Program-made: the position numbers and the translations under genes
Notes under the pieces: generated by a model
The model's input: the letters and a program-made list of their open reading frames with translations, nothing else
What the model was told of the DNA's origin: nothing
Databases searched by the model: none
From: Palsa-147 sp036513895
Lineage (GTDB): Bacteria; Acidobacteriota; Terriglobia; Acidiferrales; UBA7541
Assembly: GCA_036513895.1 (NCBI GenBank)
Contig: DATBYF010000046.1
Location: 1-64,000 of the forward strand
Reading direction: 5' to 3'
DNA length: 64,000 nt
Shown here: piece by piece, positions 1-7,701 of the stretch
How positions within the stretch are numbered: the stretch's first letter is position 1
Layout of the letters: every line of letters begins with the position of its first letter

Positions 1-18
1 GATCCGTTCGCTTTCACC

Positions 19-2331
19 GTGTCGCCGAGTGGTTCGCAAACCACCTATGGTGAGGACGTACGGTATCGGGCCTTTCTCGATGCAGCGCCTGACGCAATCG
101 TCCTCGTCAATCAGTCCAGCACTATAGCCCTCGTTAATGCACAGACGGAGAAACTGTTTGGCTATAGTCAGGATGAGTTGATTGGTAAACAAACTGAAAT
201 TCTATTTTCTAAACGTTCCCGGAGCCAACATACCGATCAGCACACGCGCTTACTCGCAGCCCCTGTGCTGCAACCATTGGTCGAGAGCCTGGAGGTCTTT
301 GGTTTGCGAAAAGATGGCAGCGAGTTTCTCTCTGAGATCAGACTGAGCCCATTGGAGATAAATGGGGAAATATTCGTTTCCAATGCCATCCGCGATATCA
401 GCAACCGAAGGCGAACAGAAGAAGACCTTCGCCGATTCGCCTCGATCGTTGCATGTTCCGATGACGCGATAATTGGTAAGACACTTAAAGGAACTATTAC
501 AAGTTGGAACGCCGGTGCGGAGCGAATATATGGCTATTCGGCAGCTGAGGTCATTGGAGAGCCGGTAAGTATGCTCGTCCCCATCAATCGGCCAGACGAA
601 ATTCCCAACATTTTGGAATGCTTAAAACGGAATGAAATCGTCAATCATTTCGAGACCGTCCGGGTAAGAAAGGACGGAAAAGAAATCCAGGTGGAACTCA
701 CCGTGTCTCCCATACGGGACGCCATGGAAAAGATTGTAGGTGCCTCCACAATCGGCCGTGATATTTCGGAGCGAAAACAACGTGAAAGGGAACTATACCG
801 TTTGGCCGCTCTCGTAGAAAGTTCCAATGACGCATTCATCGGCAATACGGTGGACGGGCTCATCACCGACTGGAACATCGGCGCCCAACGAATCTACGGA
901 TATTCGGCCTCGGAGGTAGTCGGAAAGTCGATCAGCACTATTTTTTCTCCAGATAACTACGGCGAAATAGCGGAGATGATCGAGGAAATAAGGCGCGGCG
1001 AAAGGGTAGTAAAGACTGACACGATTCAATTGAGACAAGACGGGAAGAAGATCCATGTCGCACTCACCCTTTCACCCATTAAGGACCCGCATGGACGGGT
1101 GATAGGCGTATCTATACTCGCCAGGGACATTACTGATAGTAAGTTATTGGAAGAAATGCTTCGCCAGGCACAGAAAATGGAAGCTGTGGGGCGTTTGGCG
1201 GGAGGCGTGGCTCACGATTTTAACAATTTGCTTGGGGTTATCCTGGGCTATAGCGGACTATTGCTAGAAGGCTTTAGTCAAACTGATCCTCGGCGCAAGG
1301 CTGTTGAAGAAGTCCAGAAAGCTGGTGAGCGCGCCGCATTGTTGACGCGCCAGCTTCTGGCCTTCAGCCGTAAGCAGGTCCTCCAACCCAAAGTGCTCGA
1401 CCTCAACGCGGTTGTCGGCGGCATGCAGAATTTGCTCCAGCGGCTAATCGGGGAGAACATCGAGTTGCGGGTCGTTCTGAACCCCGCCATCGGTCGAGTA
1501 AAAGCCGATTTTGGACAGCTTGAACAAGTCATCATGAATCTAGCTGTGAATTCACGCGATGCCATGCCCGGAGGGGGCATCCTCACGATTGAAACTTCGA
1601 ACGTCGAGTTGGATGAGCGGTACGCCGTTCAGCACGCCTGCACGCAGTCCGGTCCGCAAGTGATGCTTGCGGTAACCGATACTGGTTGCGGCATGGACGA
1701 GAGCACGAAAGCCCAAATATTTGAGCCGTTTTTTACAACCAAGGAGAGTGGCAAAGGCACTGGCCTTGGTCTGTCGACTGTCTTTGGGATCGTGAAGCAG
1801 AGCGGCGGATCTGTCTGGGTTTATAGCGAGTCTGGAGTCGGTACAACTTTCAAGATCTATCTACCTCGCGTGGATCAGCTCCTTGAAAAGGAAACTCCAA
1901 TAGATACGATTGACAAGTTGGACCGGGGATTACAGACGATTCTGATTGTCGAAGATGACGCGGCTCTGCTTCACGTCACCTGCCAATCCTTGGAGGAAGT
2001 CGGCTATGTGGTCCTCGCAGCTCAGAACCCAGAGGAAGCTATCCGTATCTTTGAAAATCACCCGGGTGCGATCAATCTGATGGTGACCGATGTAATTATG
2101 CCTGGAATGAGTGGAGATCAGTTGGCCTCTCAGCTCGCTGTGATACGTCCCGAAGTGAAAGTTTTATATATTTCTGGCTACACCGATGACACCATCGTCC
2201 ATCACGGGGTCCTGGATCCGGGTCTGGCATTTCTGCAAAAGCCGTTCTCGCCAAGGGTTCTGGCACGGAAAGTAAGCGAAGTGCTTGCCACGACTTTACC
2301 CTCCGTGGCCGCAAAAATCGGCGAAAATTAG
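19..2331 (+). CDS. PAS-PAS-PAS hybrid sensor histidine kinase with C-terminal receiver
   Basis: Cytosolic-looking hybrid histidine kinase of about 770 aa. Three PAS domains lie at roughly residues 15-130, 140-255 and 262-378 (each ends in an ISxRKxxE-type linker). They are followed by a HisKA region with H-box VAHDFNNLL (phospho-acceptor His near residue 399), a HATPase with N-box NLAVNSRDAM and G2 box GTGLGLSTV, and a receiver with VTDVIMPGMSG (Asp near 691). No transmembrane segment is seen, so the ligand is probably cytoplasmic (redox, gas or light sensed through PAS). I use the GTG at 19, but the frame is open to the window edge, so the true start may lie upstream. No output-domain partner is adjacent. 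Confidence 0.93.
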   Translation: MSPSGSQTTYGEDVRYRAFLDAAPDAIVLVNQSSTIALVNAQTEKLFGYSQDELIGKQTEILFSKRSRSQHTDQHTRLLAAPVLQPLVESLEVFGLRKDGSEFLSEIRLSPLEINGEIFVSNAIRDISNRRRTEEDLRRFASIVACSDDAIIGKTLKGTITSWNAGAERIYGYSAAEVIGEPVSMLVPINRPDEIPNILECLKRNEIVNHFETVRVRKDGKEIQVELTVSPIRDAMEKIVGASTIGRDISERKQRERELYRLAALVESSNDAFIGNTVDGLITDWNIGAQRIYGYSASEVVGKSISTIFSPDNYGEIAEMIEEIRRGERVVKTDTIQLRQDGKKIHVALTLSPIKDPHGRVIGVSILARDITDSKLLEEMLRQAQKMEAVGRLAGGVAHDFNNLLGVILGYSGLLLEGFSQTDPRRKAVEEVQKAGERAALLTRQLLAFSRKQVLQPKVLDLNAVVGGMQNLLQRLIGENIELRVVLNPAIGRVKADFGQLEQVIMNLAVNSRDAMPGGGILTIETSNVELDERYAVQHACTQSGPQVMLAVTDTGCGMDESTKAQIFEPFFTTKESGKGTGLGLSTVFGIVKQSGGSVWVYSESGVGTTFKIYLPRVDQLLEKETPIDTIDKLDRGLQTILIVEDDAALLHVTCQSLEEVGYVVLAAQNPEEAIRIFENHPGAINLMVTDVIMPGMSGDQLASQLAVIRPEVKVLYISGYTDDTIVHHGVLDPGLAFLQKPFSPRVLARKVSEVLATTLPSVAAKIGEN

Positions 2332-2482
2332 TTTCTCAGATTCGTGGGTAGCAAACAAAATTATCAAATGCGCCCGGGCTGTTGTTTCCCCGGTCAAGCG
2401 CTGACAAGTCCCACCTGCGATCAAAGCTATGGCCGACTGACTGGACATCGCGTCGGTGGCTATCTTCGTAGAATTGCGCGGT

Positions 2483-2880
2483 TTATCTCTTTGATCCGGC
2501 TGTGACGGTAACCTCAACGTGAGCACCCTTTTTGAGTCTCACATCATCGCCGTTTTCATCAGTTAACGTATTTTCAATACGGAGATCTCGATAACGGGGG
2601 TCCGCCCCCTTTACGGCTATCTGCGCCTTTCCGGTTGGCGCGGTCGTGGAGACTGGATGATTTTATCGACAGTTCCGGGCATGGTGATACTCGGCAGTTC
2701 TGAAAATCGCTCAATATCTAGATTTAGTTCCGCTATCTTTGCTGATCTGGCCATGCGCGGCTTCGCCATTTCGTTACTAACGCTCGCATGGGTCTCCATG
2801 TTAGATACTGTCTTAGTTATCTTATGGGCCATATGTGCATCATGACCTCGAAGTAGAAGCAACGCAGTCTCATATGGCAC
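2483..2880 (-). pseudogene. Small conserved protein gene broken by a 1-nt deletion
   Basis: Reading from GTG at 2880, the frame gives a charged alpha-helical protein with the stretches MARSAKIAELNLDIERF and ELPSITMPGTVDKII, then stops at 2617. In the next frame, from about 2629 to the TAA at 2483-2485, the sequence continues as a coherent C-terminus (KAQIAVKGADPRYRDLRIE, then a stretch ending GAHVEVTVTA). The two halves join if one A is restored in the A-run near 2628-2630. The whole would be about 132 aa. I associate this type of short protein with Acidobacteria and know no function for it. A sequencing error in a homopolymer run is the main alternative to decay. Confidence 0.6.
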
Positions 2881-3830
2881 AGCTTTGTATATGCCGCCGA
2901 TTATTCTGGGTGTAGGTCGTATTTGACCGGCAAAATCTATCGTAATTTCAGAATAAATGTGCGCAAATGAACAGACACCCGTCGTGAGTATGCCTATAAT
3001 GCTGGTTTGATTGGATGGAACGGCTGGCGGCCATGTCCCTTGTGGAGTGACTGCACACGGTAGTCCGGGCGGGCCTTTGCAGTTTGAACGCCTGGAAGCT
3101 GCCCTTGCCGCCAGGTTCCATCGCAGTTCCGCGCCGACTCCTTACGGCATGACCAGATACAAACAACAGCGTTCCTGGTAGGCACTCCCCGGAGTGCTGC
3201 CGGCGACGTTCGAAGAAACCCAAAGTATTCTCCAGCCCTGCATAGGCAACGTTCAGGACGGCGCGCTATTCCGACAAATTGAACTGAAGTGCGCCGCGGA
3301 ATGTCGACTGCGCACGCGATCGTTCTGAAGGCATCGGGCTTCCTCAATCTTGCCCACTTGTACTTGAAGCGTTATTCAATCCGTTTGTTCCGAAAATCAT
3401 TCCGCTGTGCCCGCTTGTAGATAAACTCTTGAATGGCGGTTTTCCGACCGAAACGATTTCCAATTGCCGGCTGCCAAGTCGCTGGGAGATTCGGATCACG
3501 ATTCGCCGTAGCGGCCCCATTTTAATAGGTGTTCGTTTTGCAACAGTCAGCCGAATCGTCCTCCGCATAGAATTCCCACGATCTGCAACGACCGCGCTTG
3601 GGTTTACCCTGAATAATGAAAATTGGGAGGTCCGATTCATGGGCGAGAGCGTCATGTTTCAACAGGATCGATTGAAAGATGCCAGTGCGAACGGACTTGG
3701 GACTGCCGCCAGAGCGCCCGGGTCACGAAAACGAGTGGCAAGGTTACAACCGAAGATCGATGGTCTGAGAGTGGGATACGCGGGGTACAGGCAAAACACT
3801 GAAGCCCCTGTCATCGAGCCTAACAAGTAA
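2881..3830. other. Gene-poor interval, no supportable gene
   Basis: About 950 bp with only short, composition-driven open frames on both strands and no recognisable motif or good ribosome binding site. The plus-strand frame from 3429 to a TAA at 3828-3830 is in register with the kinase remnant that follows, so it may be the decayed upstream part of that kinase, but its translation shows no PAS or membrane signature. Confidence 0.5.
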
Positions 3831-4516
3831 GAGGAACGACTCCGTGAACTAACGACCCGGCTGCTTCAGGCCCAAGATGATGAAGCCAGGCGGATTGCCC
3901 GCGAATTACATGATAGCGCAGGGCGTACATCGCTGCGATCCAGATGAACCTCGGCGCCATGACGCGAGACGCGGCCTCGCCGCTTACAGCCTCGCAGGAA
4001 AAGGGAATTCGTGATTCCATCGATATTCTAAATCTTTGTTCCGACGAAATCAGGACCATATCTTATCTGCTGCATCCGCCGTTGCTCGATGAAATGGGAC
4101 TCGCTTCCGCTTTGTCGTGGTATTCGGACGGATTCACGGAACGCAGCGGCATCCGCGTCGAATTGGATATTTCAAGGGATATCGGGCGCGTATCCCCAGA
4201 TACGGAGACTGCAATGTTTCGAATCTTTCAGCAGAGTCTTGCGAATATTTATCGTCATTCGGGAAGCCATTTGGCGCGGATCAAAATTCGCAAAAACGCT
4301 GAAGAAATCACCATGATGATTTGTGACGAAGGGCGCGGCATCGCTCCCGATGTTCTCGCAGAATTGTACCTAGGCACGCGACTTGTTGGAGTAGGCATGG
4401 CTGGTATGCGCGAAAGGACACAAGTTATGAAAGGGCGCTTCCGAATCAGTTCCGGCCCAGGCGGAACCACCATTGAGATCAGCTTCCCGCTCACCGAAAA
4501 TAAAGCCCACAGATAA
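3831..4516 (+). pseudogene. NarL/DesK-type sensor histidine kinase remnant, frameshifted
   Basis: C-terminal half of a HisKA_3-type kinase. From 3831 the frame reads a helix with RRIARELHDSAG, the canonical H-box of NarX/DesK-like kinases, but runs into TGA at 3945-3947. The remainder continues one frame over from 3944 as a HATPase: FRIFQQSLANIYRHS (N-box), CDEGRGI (G1) and GVGMAGMRERTQVMKG (G2). Restoring one base near 3921 (cg to cag) gives the usual AGQYIAAIQMNL junction. A TAA at 3828-3830 just upstream is in frame with the first half, so the N-terminus is also lost or interrupted. No cognate LuxR-type response regulator is adjacent. Confidence 0.8.
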
Positions 4517-4528
4517 AGTCGTGGTTCG

Positions 4529-5236
4529 TTACTCGTGCAGGAGAACGCTTAGGAGAGAATTGTTGATCTGGATCTCGCCGTTGTACTTGATAAAACCGAG
4601 CTTCCTGAATTTGTTCATGAACACGTTGACTCGTGGGCGCGTGGTGCCAATCATTTCCGCCAGCATCTCCTGAGATATTTTGGGCAGCATCTTTCGTGGC
4701 TGCTTCTGCTTACCATAGCGCGCAAGCATCAACAGGGTCCGTGCCAGACGTTTCTCAATGGAGTTAAAGAGCTGATCGATTAAGTCATCCTCGACTCGGA
4801 TGTTTCTGGTCAAAAGATAAGTAATGAAGCGGTCAGAAAGCTTATGTCCGTCACGAAGCAGGCGAACCATCTCGGCCTTGTCGATAACGAGTAGAGTAGT
4901 CGGTGAAATTGTGGTGGCTGTTGCCATCCGGAAAGGCAAACCCGTCAAACATCCCTCCCCACAGAAGTCGCCCGGTCCAAGTAGCGCGACAACGGCTTCT
5001 TTGCCCATTGCGTTGACCACGCTGACCTTCACGCCACCCTCCTGAATGTACATGACGGTCTTAGCGGGATCGCCTTGCGTGAAGATGGTTTTCTTCCTTT
5101 GAAACTCCCGTACCCTACCCCTACGACTGGACGAGTCGAGAAACAATTTCATATCGAAAGCAGGGATTCTGGAATTGGCTTTGTGAGGATTCCGAGGGGC
5201 CGTAGGAGGTGCGTTTCCAGTTGCGGAAGATAACAT
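4529..5236 (-). CDS. CRP/FNR-family transcriptional regulator (paralogue 1)
   Basis: 235-aa regulator. A cyclic-nucleotide-binding-like jelly roll covers roughly residues 30-150 (FTQGDPAKTVMYIQEGG, GPGDFCGEGCL), followed by the dimerisation helix and a winged helix (KISQEMLAEMIGTTRPRVNVFMNKFRKLG). The recognition helix TTRPRVNVFMNKF is typical of the family. It lacks the N-terminal Cys cluster of FNR, so an oxygen-sensing Fe-S cluster is unlikely. The ligand is unknown. It is convergent with the kinase remnant on its 3' side. A close paralogue lies at 21657-22361 and a degenerate third copy at 11641-11892. The ATG at 5236 is used because the homologous start in the paralogue is equivalent. 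Confidence 0.92.
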   Translation of the reverse strand: MLSSATGNAPPTAPRNPHKANSRIPAFDMKLFLDSSSRRGRVREFQRKKTIFTQGDPAKTVMYIQEGGVKVSVVNAMGKEAVVALLGPGDFCGEGCLTGLPFRMATATTISPTTLLVIDKAEMVRLLRDGHKLSDRFITYLLTRNIRVEDDLIDQLFNSIEKRLARTLLMLARYGKQKQPRKMLPKISQEMLAEMIGTTRPRVNVFMNKFRKLGFIKYNGEIQINNSLLSVLLHE

Positions 5237-5635
5237 GCATTAACTTAATATATACCGAATTCTAGTTACTGTGCATTATTGAACACTTAGTATTTAACAG
5301 TACGCCTATCCACGGACGTCCGCTACGCGACATCACCTAGAGGCGTGACAGGACTCGAATTCACCGCTACATCAAACCTCGGGTACCTTCTGAGTCTCCA
5401 AGCGCCTCCGTCCCGATGGAGTCCCGTCGATATTTGTTTTTCGACGGCTCAAGCTAGCAAAGCCCTATGAGCCCGATAACTGCCAGACGCTCATGCCGTC
5501 ACGCACTAAGAGAATCCCAGCGATCAAGAAAGCCGCAGCCAAAAGACTACCCACCCTTCGGAGATAATGCCTCGTTATCACATCCATCGTTGCGTCCGGG
5601 TCAGTCCCAGGGCTGTGTAATAGGTCAGTTTGGCG
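5237..5635. other. Intergenic region with one stem-loop
   Basis: The regulator promoter should lie at the left end, which is AT-rich (5240-5300). A 7-bp inverted repeat, CCGTCGA at 5424-5430 and TCGACGG at 5441-5447, encloses a T-rich 10-nt loop. It may be a weak terminator for the gene to its right or a regulatory hairpin. I see no gene here. Confidence 0.4.
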
Positions 5636-5866
5636 CTATCCGTCGGCGTAACGTCTCGTTGACCTGAACATCATCAGTGGCGGTCCGTCGCTGCCGGCCG
5701 GTGTGAGTTCCTTCGCGATGGGTCGGACATTCGGCTTTTTCATGACACTACTGCAGCAACAACGCGGATTCGAGGCTCCCTCGAATTCGCTCGTTCGCGC
5801 TACGATAACCTCACAGCCGCATTCGGGATTCGTACAATTCCAGCGCTGTCCAAGTCTCATTTTCAT
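5636..5866 (-). CDS. Small Cys-rich (zinc-ribbon-like) protein
   Basis: 76-aa protein starting MKMRLGQRWNCTNPECGCEV, with later cysteines in PRCCCSSVMKKP. The CTNPxCGCEV plus CxCxS pattern recalls small zinc-ribbon proteins I associate with Acidobacteria; the function is unknown to me. A strong Shine-Dalgarno AGGAGG (complement of 5877-5882) lies 10 nt before the ATG at 5864-5866 and decides the start, although the frame is open to an ATG at 5891-5893. The C-terminal third, from about GSDGPPLMMF, is unlike the rest and could be extended by loss of an earlier stop. Confidence 0.7.
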   Translation of the reverse strand: MKMRLGQRWNCTNPECGCEVIVARTSEFEGASNPRCCCSSVMKKPNVRPIAKELTPAGSDGPPLMMFRSTRRYADG

Positions 5867-6408
5867 AATCGTACAGCCTCCTAGTAAGTTCATCGTGGAC
5901 GTGCCCGGAGAAACCCGAATCTTACTGCGGATATCCAGGAGATATCGCTCGTTGTCGCGTCGATACGATTCCCCATAAATGTAATCGGCTAATGTAAGTC
6001 GTTCGGTCCAGTTTGGTACACATTCTTATGAGTAACTAGAACAGCTTTATGTACAAATACGGACGTAGTTCCACGGATTGAGCAAGGTAGGCCCATTGCC
6101 CGAAGGCGTCCATACCCCTGGAGCACATCGCCCTGCGGACAAGACCGCGGATTGTTGCGCACGCTGGGTGGCAATCCCCGGTTCGGCTGTGCCGAAAGCA
6201 TTACGGGTGCCCTGGACGAACAGAGCCGGTGTTGAGGGGTTGGCTAGTGAGTGGCTACAAACATATGTTTGTTTTCGAATCCGAAAACCTATGCCGTCAC
6301 GCGTCGTCATATTACGTGTTAGTTGCGTATTGATGTCTGAAAAAGCAAACGGTTGAGTTGCCTAGGGTGACCTCCTGAACGAATACCCGTGGGGCGGTCA
6401 GTCGCGGT
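5867..6408. other. Intergenic region, nothing recognised
   Basis: About 540 bp between the Cys-rich gene and the electron transfer operon (both minus strand). Open frames exist on both strands (for example 6078-6356 plus), but none has a ribosome binding site or recognisable domain. The 5' flank of the Cys-rich gene at 5867-5900 carries its Shine-Dalgarno sequence. Confidence 0.4.
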
Positions 6409-6612
6409 TCACTGTGGTTTCAGAACGAAGACGAGCGACACCAAATAGACCAGGATTCCCAGTCCGATCAACGTTGTCGCTACGAAGGCAAATAAGACGA
6501 ACGAGAGCGGATGAAACCACAGCAAACTCACAATCTCGAGTAGAAGACCAGCGATCACCAAACTGCTGGAAACTTGTAGAAAACGCCGCATTCCGATTTC
6601 ATTCAGTTTCAT
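6409..6612 (-). CDS. Small two-helix membrane protein of the electron transfer operon
   Basis: 67-aa protein with two hydrophobic helices, about residues 14-34 (VSSSLVIAGLLLEIVSLLWF) and 38-62, and a short charged N-terminus. Its ATG overlaps the stop of the upstream tetraheme cytochrome gene by 4 nt, which suggests translational coupling and a shared role at the cytoplasmic membrane, for instance as a small subunit or stabiliser of the quinol dehydrogenase. I know no named family for it. It is the last gene of the operon. Confidence 0.8.
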   Translation of the reverse strand: MKLNEIGMRRFLQVSSSLVIAGLLLEIVSLLWFHPLSFVLFAFVATTLIGLGILVYLVSLVFVLKPQ

Positions 6613-7223
6613 TGGGCAGGCTTCCAGAATTTATCGTGGGCCAGATTCGCCACATCGTGCGCGGTATCGTGACAGCCGCTGGTCAGGCAGGACATCTGAT
6701 TCGACGTAAGCGAATCCATAATCGCGGCGTGGATCGCATTCTCTTCAAAACTGCGTGCGCCGAGATGACAGTGCAAACATTGTTCGTTCTTGAATCCGCC
6801 CGGTATTCGGATTGCAGCAGGATCCGGCGGGGTGCTCACGTATTGCATATAAATTCGCTTCAAGCCTTGCAGCTTGTCCTTCAGGGGGCCGTAAATGGTG
6901 TAGTCGGCGTGACATGAAAAGCAGGCCATGTCCGGCGGCACTCTGTGGTTTTGAAAGTGTTGCGCCGGAATGTGCGCTGGATCGTCAATGTAGAGGCTCT
7001 GCCCATAAGGGATCATGACGTGGCACGAAATGCAGAATTTTGTCTGTTCGGAGCGCTGCACGTGCGTGTTCATCCCTCCTACGATGCACAGAGCCGGAAG
7101 AACGCACAATCCGATGAACGCCAGGATCTTCCAGGCCGCACCAGTCGTAACCGAAGGGCGAATCAGGAAAATGGACGCCAGCACGATGCTGACAACGATT
7201 TGACAGATTAGAATCCCAATCAC
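6609..7223 (-). CDS. NapC/NirT/NrfH-like membrane tetraheme cytochrome c
   Basis: 204 aa. Two N-terminal hydrophobic segments (about residues 1-21 and 30-50) are followed by a periplasmic domain with four haem-binding motifs: CISCH, CFSCH, CLHCH and a CX4CH variant (CLTSGCH). The layout matches NapC/NrfH/CymA-type quinol dehydrogenases, which pass electrons from the menaquinol pool to periplasmic acceptors. Here the likely partners are the monoheme and decaheme cytochromes encoded upstream in the same operon. The GTG start at 7221-7223 is preceded by GAGG. The gene overlaps the next one by 4 nt. Confidence 0.88.
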   Translation of the reverse strand: MIGILICQIVVSIVLASIFLIRPSVTTGAAWKILAFIGLCVLPALCIVGGMNTHVQRSEQTKFCISCHVMIPYGQSLYIDDPAHIPAQHFQNHRVPPDMACFSCHADYTIYGPLKDKLQGLKRIYMQYVSTPPDPAAIRIPGGFKNEQCLHCHLGARSFEENAIHAAIMDSLTSNQMSCLTSGCHDTAHDVANLAHDKFWKPAQ

Positions 7224-7298
7224 AAGACCTCATGCTGCCTTCCCATGTGTGGAAATGTATGGAAGCAGCTGGTTACTTCGCGCAGGGCAAGGCTCTAG

Positions 7299-7637
7299 CT
7301 ACTTCTTCGCAAGCTCGCGAATATATGCAACGAGTCCCTTAATTTGATCGTCCGTCAGCTTGCCCTTATAGGCCGGCATTTTCTTGCCTTTTCCATTCGT
7401 TATGCTGTCGTTCAATTGCGCGTCTGTTTGTTTCTGCACTGTGTCTGCGCGCAGATCCGTTACGCCCAATTGCTTGCCCATCGACCCACTGCCGCTCCCA
7501 TCAGCGGCGTGGCACGCGGCGCATTTGGCCTTGAAAACACCAGCCGCATCCTGCGCGTGCAATGGCGCACTGATCACCAATACAAAAGCGCCCAATAGAA
7601 GAACGGCAGACGCTATTCGCACCACTTGATAATTCAT
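7299..7637 (-). CDS. Periplasmic monoheme cytochrome c
   Basis: 112-aa class I-type cytochrome c with a Sec signal peptide (hydrophobic VLLLGAFVLVISAPLHAQ), haem motif KCAACH and a likely axial Met in KKMPAYKGKLTDDQ, followed by the usual C-terminal helix (IKGLVAYIRELAKK). The start is the ATG at 7635-7637, chosen because AGGAGG lies just upstream; the open frame upstream to 7892 is antisense-type extension into the MtrB-like gene. It probably shuttles electrons in the periplasm between the tetraheme quinol dehydrogenase and the MtrA-like decaheme protein. Confidence 0.93.
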   Translation of the reverse strand: MNYQVVRIASAVLLLGAFVLVISAPLHAQDAAGVFKAKCAACHAADGSGSGSMGKQLGVTDLRADTVQKQTDAQLNDSITNGKGKKMPAYKGKLTDDQIKGLVAYIRELAKK

Positions 7638-7701
7638 TTCTTTCCTCCTGAGAACCGCCCAGAAATAGCATAAGGCCAGCATCGCGTCGGATCTGTCCAT
7701 T

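Noticed and set aside
5340..5400. Sequence GGACTCGAATTCACCGC resembling a tRNA T-arm
   Set aside because: No matching acceptor or anticodon stem can be folded, so it is not a tRNA, nor a clear duplicate of the tRNA-Ser 3' end.
6078..6356. Plus-strand open frame of 92 codons
   Set aside because: Pro/Ala-rich with no recognisable domain and no Shine-Dalgarno; not called.
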